A stretch of 8,619 nt of DNA from Candidatus Solincola tengchongensis (GTDB taxonomy: Bacteria; Actinomycetota; Geothermincolia; Geothermincolales; RBG-13-55-18), in contig JACVJH010000230.1 in NCBI GenBank assembly GCA_015711895.1, positions 1-8,619 on the forward strand. The letters run 5' to 3'. A program made the translations under genes and the position numbers. Shown here in pieces: positions 1 through 5,629 of this stretch; the first letter of the stretch is position 1, and each line of letters starts with the position of its first letter. The notes beneath the pieces are model-generated. The model worked only from the letters and a program-made list of their open reading frames with translations. It was not told where the DNA came from and searched no databases.

Positions 1-551
1 CCGATCTTCTCTATCTGCTTGTTCAACCTCTTGAGCTGCGTGGGCTCGATGAGGCTGACCATCATCTTGGCGTCGCCCTTCTCCATGGCCTGGAAGAACT
101 TCTCCACCGTCTTTTCCGGCCCCTCTCCCCCACCGACGAACCACTTGGGCCCCACGGCGAAACCCAGCACCAGGACCACGGCGATGCCTACGACCAGAAG
201 GCCGAGGATGCCAAAGAGCAGGAACTTGCCTCCACCCTTCTTTGCGGCGGGTGGTCCGTAGGGTGCCGCCGGAGCCCCGTAGGTGGGAGCCTGAAATGCG
301 GTTTCCCCCGGCGGTTGCTGGGGAGGCGTGGGCCCTGGAGGGGGTGCCTGGAATGCCTGCCCGGGTGGGGATGCCGCCGCCCCTGGCACCCCGGGGGGAG
401 GCGGAGGTGGAGCCTGGAAGGCCCGCTCAGGACCAGGCTCTTGGGGCGCTTCCGGAGCTTGAGGGGCCGCGCCCTCCACAGGAGCGCCGCAGGCCTTGCA
501 AAAGGCGCTGCCGGGCTCCAGCTCCGCCCCGCATCTACTACAGAAAGCCAT
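1..551 (-). CDS. Zinc-ribbon, proline-rich, single-pass membrane protein with NTF2-like start (3' end outside window)
   Basis: Read on the minus strand from ATG at 551 there are 183 codons with no stop before the window edge, so the C-terminus is missing. Residues 4-21 form a Cys4 zinc ribbon (CSRC at 4-7, CKAC at 18-21). Residues 28-103 are a Pro/Ala-rich linker in which AFQAP occurs three times (44-48, 66-70, 85-89). A Lys/Gly patch (104-109) precedes one hydrophobic segment at about 110-133. The last visible part (GPEKTVEKFFQAMEKGD, 144-160) resembles the first helix of NTF2/DUF4878-like domains that follow such anchors. The start is well supported by AAGGAGGT four bases upstream. By family, such proteins carry a cytoplasmic zinc ribbon and a surface-exposed NTF2-like domain; the biological role is unknown. 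It is divergent from cbiM. Confidence 0.85.
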   Translation of the reverse strand, partial: MAFCSRCGAELEPGSAFCKACGAPVEGAAPQAPEAPQEPGPERAFQAPPPPPPGVPGAAASPPGQAFQAPPPGPTPPQQPPGETAFQAPTYGAPAAPYGPPAAKKGGGKFLLFGILGLLVVGIAVVLVLGFAVGPKWFVGGGEGPEKTVEKFFQAMEKGDAKMMVSLIEPTQLKRLNKQIEKI

Positions 552-586
552 GATTACCTCCTTATCCGAAGACCGACCATGAGACC

Positions 587-592
587 ATCATA
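587..592 (-). promoter_or_regulatory. Possible -10 element for the zinc-ribbon gene
   Basis: On the minus strand the sequence TATGAT lies about 35 bases upstream of the ATG at 551. It matches TATAAT at five of six positions. No good -35 is seen at 16-18 bases, so this is a weak call. Confidence 0.3.
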
Positions 593-650
593 GTGGTTTT
601 GGACATGAATCACCATGACTTTGTCCTCAAGCGAACGGATGATTCATATA

Positions 651-679
651 TGTTGAATAATGCGCGGCGCGGGTATAAT
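651..679 (+). promoter_or_regulatory. Probable sigma-A type promoter of the cbiMNQO operon
   Basis: A perfect TATAAT is at 674-679 in a locally AT-rich patch. Candidate -35 hexamers are TGTTGA (651-656, 17-base spacer) or TTGAAT (653-658, 15-base spacer). Predicted transcription start is near 686, which would give a leader of about 118 nt before the cbiM ATG at 804. The next gene on this strand is cbiM. Confidence 0.6.
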
Positions 680-691
680 ATGTTTGGATAT

Positions 692-706
692 CGGCCAAGA
701 AGGCCG
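692..706 (+). promoter_or_regulatory. Small hairpin at the start of the cbiM leader
   Basis: CGGCC at 692-696 pairs perfectly with GGCCG at 702-706 around an AAGAA loop, a few bases after the predicted transcript start. Bases 704-709 (CCGGCT) could instead pair with 734-741 (AGCC, a two-base bulge, then GG), which overlaps the 5' arm of the downstream terminator. It could therefore be part of an antiterminator switch, but this rests on hand pairing only. Confidence 0.35.
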
Positions 707-735
707 GCTGAACAAAAAGAACGTCGTTTTGGGAG

Positions 736-788
736 CCACGGAGGTTCCCGGGGGGATGTATCCCCGGAAGGTCCGTGGTTTTCTTTTT
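736..788 (+). terminator. Intrinsic terminator in the cbiM leader (candidate attenuator)
   Basis: CCACGGA (736-742) pairs with TCCGTGG (772-778). After a small GG/GG internal loop, TTCC (745-748) pairs with GGAA (766-769), and GGGG (750-753) pairs with CCCC (762-765) around an eight-base loop. The stem is followed at once by TTTTCTTTTT (779-788). This is the classic layout of a Rho-independent terminator. It lies between the promoter at 651-679 and the cbiM ribosome binding site at 791-800, so constitutive termination would silence the operon. Regulated readthrough is the natural reading. No known riboswitch class was recognised upstream of it. Confidence 0.75.
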
Positions 789-803
789 ACGAGGAGGTGG
801 ATT

Positions 804-1484
804 ATGCACATCCCGGACGGTTTCCTGAACGCGGGAGTGAGCGTGGCCACCGGGGCTGCCGCCGCGGGGGTGGTGGGATACGGCCTGTACAGGGCCCGCG
901 AGGAGCTGGACGAGAAGTCGGTCCCCCTTCTGGCCCTCGGCGCCGCTTTCATCTTCGCCGCCCAGATGCTCAACTTCCCGGTAGCCGGGGGGACCAGCGG
1001 CCATTTTCTGGGCGGGATGCTGGCTGCGGTTCTCCTGGGACCCTGGTTGGGGGGTCTGGTGCTGACACTGGTATTGCTGGTGCAGTGCCTGGGCTTCGCC
1101 GACGGGGGCCTGACCGCCCTGGGGGCCAACGTCTTCAACATGGCGGTCATCGGCACCGTGGCCACCTATTTCCTGTTCAGGGGCCTGAAGGCCGTGCTCC
1201 CCAGAAGACGCCCTTATTTCCTGGCCGCCGCGGGGCTAGGCGCCTGGCTTTCCGTTGTGCTGGCCTCCGGCGCATGCGCCGTGGAGCTGGCCCTCTCCGG
1301 GACCTCACCCCTGAGCGTGGCCCTTCCGGCCATGCTGGGGATACACGCCGTCATCGGCGTGGGAGAGGCGGTCATCACCGCCCTGGTGCTCAGCGTCGTG
1401 CTGGCCGTCCGCCCCGACCTTGTGCGGACCTATGACTTGCCCGGCCCTTCGGCCGTGCCCGTCGATTCGGAGGTGAGCCGGTGA
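804..1484 (+). CDS. cbiM: CbiM, substrate-capture membrane subunit of ECF cobalt/nickel importer
   Basis: The 226-residue integral membrane protein opens with MHIPDGFL, the hallmark CbiM/NikM N-terminus whose amino end and His2 help bind the metal. Other family signatures are the N-F-P-V...SGHF stretch (N57, H67), the GFADGGLTALGANVFNMA-like block at 97-114, and the HAVIGVGEAVIT block at 181-192. The hydrophobic segments fit the expected multi-span topology. ATG 804 is chosen because the metal site needs this exact N-terminus and AGGAGGTGG sits just upstream (792-800); upstream in-frame ATGs would bury the motif. It is first in the operon and its stop overlaps the cbiN start (TGATG). Co2+ versus Ni2+ preference cannot be told from sequence alone. 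Confidence 0.95.
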   Translation: MHIPDGFLNAGVSVATGAAAAGVVGYGLYRAREELDEKSVPLLALGAAFIFAAQMLNFPVAGGTSGHFLGGMLAAVLLGPWLGGLVLTLVLLVQCLGFADGGLTALGANVFNMAVIGTVATYFLFRGLKAVLPRRRPYFLAAAGLGAWLSVVLASGACAVELALSGTSPLSVALPAMLGIHAVIGVGEAVITALVLSVVLAVRPDLVRTYDLPGPSAVPVDSEVSR

Positions 1485-1861
1485 TGGAAGCGCGCAAGAA
1501 GGGAATCTACCTTTTCATCCTCGCCGGGTTCCTGGTCTCCGCGGCCCTGGCCCTCCTGGTCAGCCCCTGGGCCTCATCAGCCCCGGACGGGCTGGAGAAG
1601 GTGGCCGAGGAAAAGGGATTTATAGAAAAGGCGGAGGAAACCGAGCCTGCCTGGGACAGCGCCCCCATCCCTGACTACGCCGTTCCCGGCCTGACCGAGA
1701 AAGCTGTGGATGAGGAGAGCGGTGAGGTGGTGGAGGAGCCTACAAAGCTGGCCACAGCCCTTGCCGGCCTGGTAGGGACGGCGGCCGTGTTCCTCATCGC
1801 CTGGGGACTGGCGCTGGTCCTCAAGAAAAGAGACCGGAAAGGGGCAGTTGGTGTCTCGTGA
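1484..1861 (+). CDS. cbiN: CbiN-type PDGLE-domain subunit of cobalt/nickel importer
   Basis: A 125-residue protein with a transmembrane helix at about 7-27, an acidic extracytoplasmic loop, and a second helix at about 90-113 ending in a basic KKRDRK tail. PDGLE at 34-38 followed by KVAEEKGF, and the later DSAPIPDYAVPG (58-69), identify the PDGLE/CbiN family, which works with CbiM in metal uptake. ATG 1484 overlaps the cbiM stop by one base, indicating translational coupling. GGAGGTGA at 1469-1476 is spaced seven bases from it. A GTG at 1481 in the same frame is the alternative but lies too close to that site. In some systems this protein is fused to CbiM; here it is separate. Confidence 0.9.
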   Translation: MEARKKGIYLFILAGFLVSAALALLVSPWASSAPDGLEKVAEEKGFIEKAEETEPAWDSAPIPDYAVPGLTEKAVDEESGEVVEEPTKLATALAGLVGTAAVFLIAWGLALVLKKRDRKGAVGVS

Positions 1862-1899
1862 CCGCGCGGGACAGATCTAGCGACCGCACGGGACCAGAT
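1860..1899 (+). repeat. Short imperfect tandem repeat after cbiN
   Basis: GACCGCGCGGGACAGAT (1860-1876) recurs as GACCGCACGGGACCAGAT (1882-1899), one substitution and one indel apart with a 22-base period. The first copy overlaps the cbiN stop codon. Function unknown; it opens the structured spacer before cbiQ. Confidence 0.7.
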
Positions 1900-1938
1900 A
1901 CGATTTCCGGTAGAAAAAGCGCATTATAAGGAACGGGT

Positions 1939-1964
1939 GGGGTTAAAACGTGCTTTAAAGCCCC
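1939..1964 (+). promoter_or_regulatory. Stem-loop 1 in the cbiN-cbiQ spacer
   Basis: GGGG (1939-1942) plus TTAAA (1943-1947) pair with TTTAA (1954-1958) and CCCC (1961-1964), leaving a six-base loop and a two-base AG bulge. No T-tract follows, so it is not an ordinary intrinsic terminator. It could be an mRNA stability or processing element. Confidence 0.4.
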
Positions 1965-2027
1965 TCTCACAGGGAGGGTCGAACAGATGGAGGCCTGGAG
2001 GAGAGGGGATACTGGGAGACCAGGAAA

Positions 2028-2043
2028 TTCGGGGATCCCCGAA
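2028..2043. repeat. Perfect 16-bp palindrome in the cbiN-cbiQ spacer
   Basis: TTCGGGGATCCCCGAA is its own reverse complement across all 16 bases. It is flanked further out by CCTGG (1994-1998) and CCAGG (2020-2024), another inverted pair. It could be a dimeric operator or, in RNA, an intermolecular pairing site. There is no direct evidence for either. Confidence 0.6.
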
Positions 2044-2057
2044 AGCCGCAGGCTCGA

Positions 2058-2095
2058 GGACCGGAGCGGGAACCCGCCCGGCACCGCAGTGGTCC
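2058..2095 (+). promoter_or_regulatory. Stem-loop 2 in the cbiN-cbiQ spacer
   Basis: GGACC (2058-2062) can pair with GGTCC (2091-2095), enclosing an inner inverted repeat GCGGG/CCCGC (2066-2070 and 2073-2077). It lies 23 bases before the strong ribosome binding site of the mini-ORF at 2132. Folding is judged by eye only. Confidence 0.35.
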
Positions 2096-2131
2096 CGCGA
2101 GGAGAGGATACGGCTTTGGAGGAGGTAAGCG

Positions 2132-2179
2132 ATGCGACGGGAACCGCGAGTGGGCGGGGTTCACGAGTTTGAGTGGTGA
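2132..2179 (+). CDS. Candidate 15-residue leader peptide before cbiQ
   Basis: The mini-ORF encodes MRREPRVGGVHEFEW. It has the strongest ribosome binding site in the neighbourhood (GGAGGAGGT at 2118-2126, five bases from ATG). Its TGA at 2177-2179 ends four bases before the cbiQ ATG at 2184, while cbiQ itself has only a weak GGTGA. This arrangement suits translational coupling, where ribosomes finishing the leader restart on cbiQ. It is in a different frame from cbiQ. The alternative is that the ATG is the original cbiQ start and a one-base indel has separated it. No homologue is recognised. Confidence 0.4.
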   Translation: MRREPRVGGVHEFEW

Positions 2180-2183
2180 ACGG

Positions 2184-2942
2184 ATGAAACACGCTTTCCT
2201 GGACCGCTACAGCCACCTGGAGAGTCCGGTGCACCGGCTGGACCCGCGGGCCAAGTTGGTGGGCTTCGCGACCCTCGTCGTGGTTTGCGTGACCACTCCT
2301 CCCCGCCTCTACGCGGCCTTTGTCGCCTACCTGGGATTGGAAGCGGCCCTTATCGTGCTCTCCCGCCTCCCGTGGAAGCATGTGCTCAAGCGTCTCCTCG
2401 TGGTGCTCCCCTTCATAATGGTGGTGGCGGCTTTCATCCCCTTCTTCAGCAAGGGCGGGGGGAGTTACAACCTCGGCCCGGTGAGGATTTCCGGTCACGG
2501 GCTTCTGATCCTCTGGAATGTGGCCGCCAAATCCACAGTGAGCGTGCTGGCGGTGATAATCCTCTCCTCCACCACCCCCTTCTCCGACCTTCTGGGGGCC
2601 ATGGAGAAGATGCGGGTCCCACGCCTTTTCACCTCCCTGCTCAGCTTCACCTACCGCTACATCTTCGTATTGGTGGACGAGGCGCAGCGCATGCGGAGGG
2701 CCCGCGACTCCCGGGGCTGGAGCGGGAAGTGGCTGTGGCAGGCTAAGGTCGTCGGGCACATGATCGCGGCGCTCTTCCTGCGTTCCTACGAGCGCGGGGA
2801 GAGGGTGTACGCCGCCATGCTGGCCCGCGGTTACGGCGGCGGTGGGGTGCGCACGTTTTATGCGTATGAGCTCGGCATCCTGGAGGCGGGGTTCGCGGCC
2901 CTGGTGGCCCTCTTCCCCCTGGCCGCCAGGCTGCTCTCTTGA
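2184..2942 (+). CDS. cbiQ: CbiQ, transmembrane coupling (T) subunit of ECF cobalt/nickel importer
   Basis: A 252-residue membrane protein with hydrophobic segments at about 24-60, 68-87, 105-130 and 230-250. The N-terminal FLDRYSHLESPVHRLDPRAKL is typical of the family: the D-R-Y and L-D-P-R-x-K motifs of ECF T proteins. Two cytoplasmic coupling motifs that contact the ATPase are visible, ARDSRG (173-178) and ARGYGG (214-219). It transmits ATP hydrolysis by CbiO to CbiM. ATG 2184 is chosen because it directly precedes the conserved N-terminus. A TTG at 2169 in the same frame would add five residues. It is preceded by a structured spacer and a mini-ORF, and cbiO begins 152 nt after its stop. 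Confidence 0.93.
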   Translation: MKHAFLDRYSHLESPVHRLDPRAKLVGFATLVVVCVTTPPRLYAAFVAYLGLEAALIVLSRLPWKHVLKRLLVVLPFIMVVAAFIPFFSKGGGSYNLGPVRISGHGLLILWNVAAKSTVSVLAVIILSSTTPFSDLLGAMEKMRVPRLFTSLLSFTYRYIFVLVDEAQRMRRARDSRGWSGKWLWQAKVVGHMIAALFLRSYERGERVYAAMLARGYGGGGVRTFYAYELGILEAGFAALVALFPLAARLLS

Positions 2943-3094
2943 AGGGTTCGGAGCCGGGGCAGGATAAAGGTCTCGCGCTCAGGGCACGGGCTTCCGGGAG
3001 TTGGAGATCCGGTATCGACCGGCGAAGCGTTGACGTGAGTATCATCGAGAACACGGTAGGATCGTGAGGAAAAGAGAGGAAAGAGGGAACGAGG

Positions 3095-3874
3095 ATGCAT
3101 CACAGACCGGCGGTGGAGATCAAGGGGCTCTATTACGCCTATCCCGACGGCACCCCCGCGCTGCGCGGCGTGGACCTGCTGGTGGAGGAGGGTGAATCGG
3201 TGGGTATCGTGGGCCCCAACGGGGCCGGGAAGTCCACCCTTCTCCTGCACTTGAACGGCATTCTCGAGGGCCGCGGCGAGGTGAAGATATTCGGGCTCCC
3301 GGTGGTCAAGGAGAACCTCCGGGAGATACGGCGCCGGGTGGGGCTGGTCTTCCAGGATCCCGACGACCAGCTCTTCTCCCCCACTGTCTTCGACGACGTG
3401 GCCTTCGGGCCCCTCAACATGGGGCTCTCACGGGAGGAGGTGGCGGAAGCGGTGGGACGGGCCCTTCGGGAGGTGGGCCTCTCGGGACTGGAGAGGAAAT
3501 CCGCCTTCCACCTGAGTTTCGGACAGAAGAAGCGCGCCGCCATCGCCACCGTGCTCTCCATGAACCCCGACCTCCTGGTGCTGGATGAACCTTCCAGCAA
3601 CCTCGACCCGCGCGCCCGGCGGGAGCTCTCCGAGCTCCTTCAAGGGATGCGGGTGACGAAGATAGTGGTCACCCACGACCTGCCCTTCGTCTTCGAGAAC
3701 TGCGAGCGCGTGGTGATCATGGACGCCGGAAAGGTGGTGGCCGACGGCGAGGTCTTCGACGTCCTCTCAGACGAGGCCCTGCTCGAGCGCCACGGCCTGG
3801 AGCTCCCGTGCGGCTTCTGCCCGTCGCGATTTGAAAGGGACGAACGTAAGACGGAAAAGCACACCGAGTCATGA
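3095..3874 (+). CDS. cbiO: CbiO, ATPase subunit of ECF cobalt/nickel importer
   Basis: A 259-residue ABC ATPase. Visible motifs: Walker A GPNGAGKST (40-48), Q-loop with QDPDDQLF (87-94), signature LSFGQ (140-144, the F variant common in CbiO), Walker B LLVLDEP (160-166), D-loop SNLD (168-171) and switch His194 (THD). Length and motif order are normal, so it should be active as a homodimer energising CbiQ/CbiM on the cytoplasmic face. A CGFC motif near the end (239-242) is worth noting. The ATG at 3095 is preceded by a purine-rich stretch (AGAGGGAACGAGG). The 152-nt gap after cbiQ contains no recognisable gene or terminator, so co-transcription is likely. Confidence 0.95.
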   Translation: MHHRPAVEIKGLYYAYPDGTPALRGVDLLVEEGESVGIVGPNGAGKSTLLLHLNGILEGRGEVKIFGLPVVKENLREIRRRVGLVFQDPDDQLFSPTVFDDVAFGPLNMGLSREEVAEAVGRALREVGLSGLERKSAFHLSFGQKKRAAIATVLSMNPDLLVLDEPSSNLDPRARRELSELLQGMRVTKIVVTHDLPFVFENCERVVIMDAGKVVADGEVFDVLSDEALLERHGLELPCGFCPSRFERDERKTEKHTES

Positions 3875-3878
3875 GAAA

Positions 3879-3913
3879 AGGACCGCCTACCGAGGAACAT
3901 AGGTAGGCATCCT
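3879..3913. terminator. Stem-loop between cbiO and the convergent deacetylase gene, possible weak terminator
   Basis: AGGA (3879-3882) and GCCTACC (3885-3891) pair with GGTAGGC (3902-3908) and TCCT (3910-3913). This leaves a ten-base loop and a small internal bulge. It starts five bases after the cbiO stop. There is no T-run on the plus side; read on the minus strand the stem is followed by CCTTTTC. It may end transcription from both convergent operons, but the weak T-tracts make this uncertain. Confidence 0.45.
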
Positions 3914-4111
3914 GATAGGTGACTGCATCATGCTTACGGCCGGGAAATCCAAGTGGATCCCTTCGGTCTTTGGCAACGACGCATGTGTACCCCCATATAT
4001 TTCAGCCTTCATGCATCGGAAACCAAATCCCAAACACCCTCGAGCCCAAACAGACACGGGTAACCTAGACAGGCACATGGTATGGGTAACCGTTCACCGG
4101 AAAAGGACTCA
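3914..4111. other. Intergenic stretch of lower GC, no gene recognised
   Basis: About 200 bases between the stem-loop and the deacetylase stop. It is visibly poorer in GC than the flanking genes. GGGTAACC occurs twice near its right end (around 4059 and 4084). Open frames cross it on both strands but none shows a recognisable motif or a ribosome binding site. It could be a decayed remnant or 3' untranslated sequence. Confidence 0.4.
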
Positions 4112-4981
4112 TCAGTTACTCACGTCGCGGACGAAGGCGAAGTGGAAGCCCTCGGCGCGGAGGACCTCTATCATCTCCCCCACCACCTTGGGCACGTTGG
4201 GATGGTTGAAGTGGCAGATGCCGATGGCCGTCCCGTTCTGGCGCGCCACGTCCGCCAGCCTGCGCATCATGGTGCGCAGGCTCTCCGGGTCCCGGCTGTT
4301 GTCGATGAAGACCTGGTTTCGCCGCCTCGGCATGCCCAGGCTGACCGCCGCCTCCGAGACCATACTGTGCGTGGAGGCGTTGCTGTCCACAACATACAGC
4401 CCCCTCTCCTTCGCCCACTCGCACATGTAGGTCATGAGTTGCAGGTCGTTGCATCCCTTACCGCCTTGGTGGTTGTTGATGCCCTCCGCGTGGGGGATGC
4501 TGGCCAGCGCCTTGTCCAGGGCGGAGAAGGCTTGCTCCCGGGTCATCCCCACGGATAGCTGTCCGTACCCGGAATAGCTGTTGGGGGGCTGGTTCTCCGT
4601 GGGCATGTGCAGCATTATCTCGTAGCCCTCGTCGTAGAGTTTCTCCACCATCCAGTTGAGGTCGGTGCAGTAGGGGAAAACGGAAAAGGTCAACGGGGCG
4701 TCTATCTTCAGCCACAGGTCGAGGGTGTCCGACGAGGAGCCGGTGTCGTCCACGACAATGGCGATGGTGGGAGGCTCGGTATTGGACTCCTTCAGGTTGG
4801 GCCGGCGTGGGGTCTGCTCCTCGCCGGCCCCGGCAGCGCCCTCCGCACCCACCTCCACGGCCCCCTCCTTCGAGCCCCCGCAGCTGAAGGGCCCGGCGTG
4901 GGAGAGGGCGAGGACCACCACTATCAGGACCACCAGGATGGTGAAGGTGCGCAGTAGGGCAAAGGCCCGTTTCCTGCTCAT
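4112..4981 (-). CDS. Membrane-anchored divergent polysaccharide deacetylase (YibQ-like)
   Basis: A 289-residue protein with a hydrophobic N-terminal anchor at about 12-28, a low-complexity Gly/Ala/Glu linker (35-60), and a catalytic-like domain from about 72. Family marks of the divergent polysaccharide deacetylase group (PF04748 type) are IAIVVDDTG (73-81) with the Asp pair 78-79, MLHMPTENQPP (123-133) with His125, GINNHQGG (167-174) with His171, and RNQVFIDN (221-228). The domain should face outside the membrane and may act on cell-wall or exopolysaccharide sugars; many relatives have no proven substrate. ATG 4981 is preferred over TTG 5077 because the upstream extension is Arg/Gly-rich and AGGAGG lies right before 4981. 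SFSC-like PFSC (31-34) is a poor lipobox. It is convergent with cbiO and has no operon partner. Confidence 0.87.
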   Translation of the reverse strand: MSRKRAFALLRTFTILVVLIVVVLALSHAGPFSCGGSKEGAVEVGAEGAAGAGEEQTPRRPNLKESNTEPPTIAIVVDDTGSSSDTLDLWLKIDAPLTFSVFPYCTDLNWMVEKLYDEGYEIMLHMPTENQPPNSYSGYGQLSVGMTREQAFSALDKALASIPHAEGINNHQGGKGCNDLQLMTYMCEWAKERGLYVVDSNASTHSMVSEAAVSLGMPRRRNQVFIDNSRDPESLRTMMRRLADVARQNGTAIGICHFNHPNVPKVVGEMIEVLRAEGFHFAFVRDVSN

Positions 4982-5103
4982 CCTCCTCCTGCCGGGTCTC
5001 CTCCCTCCCGGGTAAGCGCGTCCGGCGGCGGTCCTCGCGCGCCCGCCCCCGTATCCCGACCTCCTGTCCACGACCAACGCTCCTCGCTATGCGCCACCTG
5101 TGA

Positions 5104-5132
5104 TACATAGCCAGTTTACACATCAACGTCGA
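5104..5132 (-). promoter_or_regulatory. Possible promoter of the deacetylase gene
   Basis: On the minus strand TCGACG (-35, 5132-5127) is separated by 17 bases from TATGTA (-10, 5109-5104), in an AT-rich island within GC-rich DNA. A perfect inverted repeat GACAT/ATGTC (5131-5135 and 5141-5145) lies at its upstream edge and could be an operator. The predicted 5' leader is about 115 nt. Matches to consensus are only moderate. Confidence 0.35.
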
Positions 5133-5629
5133 CATTTTGAATGTCCATTGCCGCCCCGAGGTCCCTGGGCTGTACGAGAGGCGAGGCGAGACCCACCCCA
5201 CCGCTCGCGAGGCGCCGGCGGCTTGGAGGGATTCGGCCGGCGGCGGCCGTGCGGGAGGGGGTTCCGTCTTCATCACCGACGCACGCATGAACCGGTGCAG
5301 GCTACGCGAGGACATGATGCGGCGACCCGGGCATCCCGCTGAAAGGCGATGTCGCCATCCCTTTCCACCGTTCCATGCCCGCGTTCGAGTTCCACCAGGC
5401 GATGTGCGCCGTTGTGTTCGAGGATAAACGAGGTTCCAAGGCCATTTTCCGCTCCTATCTGTGCCGCGGTCCAGACCGAGCGCTACCCTCCTCTCACACC
5501 GTACGATACCCTCCTCTCACATCCTTCACGATCTCCTCGCTTTTGAGGCTCCCAGGAGTGGAGGGAACTTCTCATATCCGAGACGAACCGGGAGCGGTGC
5601 TCATGCCCCGGGAGTCCCTTAAGAGCGGG
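5133..5629. other. Noncoding stretch between the deacetylase promoter and the radical SAM gene
   Basis: Nearly 500 bases without a recognised gene. It holds the GACAT inverted repeat, a GGCGA/TCGCC inverted repeat (5345-5356), and the direct repeat listed separately. Several open frames cross it but their translations are Arg/Pro/Ser-rich, lack known motifs and change composition along their length, so they look like GC-driven artefacts. A decayed gene cannot be excluded. Confidence 0.4.
5484..5521. repeat. Perfect 15-bp direct repeat, 23-bp period
   Basis: TACCCTCCTCTCACA occurs at 5484-5498 and again at 5507-5521, with eight bases between. A period of roughly two helical turns would place both copies on about the same DNA face, as in paired protein-binding sites. 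On the minus strand each copy contains GAGGAGGG. It lies downstream of the radical SAM stop and about 375 bases upstream of the deacetylase promoter candidate. Confidence 0.75.

Noticed and set aside
552..803. Cobalamin riboswitch upstream of cbiM.
   Set aside because: The GCCACTG box and the other conserved B12-riboswitch blocks were not found, and the predicted leader is shorter than the usual class.
2084..2100. TGGTCCCGCG at 2090-2099 resembles the T-box core TGGNACCGCG.
   Set aside because: The key A is replaced by C. There is no following intrinsic terminator or recognisable specifier stem, and the downstream gene is a metal transporter subunit rather than an amino-acid gene.
1987..2172. 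A 61-codon plus-strand frame in the cbiN-cbiQ spacer with AGGGAGGG upstream of its ATG.
   Set aside because: The product is low-complexity Arg/Gly/Ser with no known motif, and the frame crosses the inverted repeats. It is kept only as a remote possibility; the 15-codon ORF has a better ribosome binding site.
1821..2759. Long open frame on the minus strand opposite cbiN, the spacer and cbiQ.
   Set aside because: It is antisense to the clear CbiQ protein. Its translation is His/Glu/Gly-rich with no motif, as expected for a GC-driven shadow frame.
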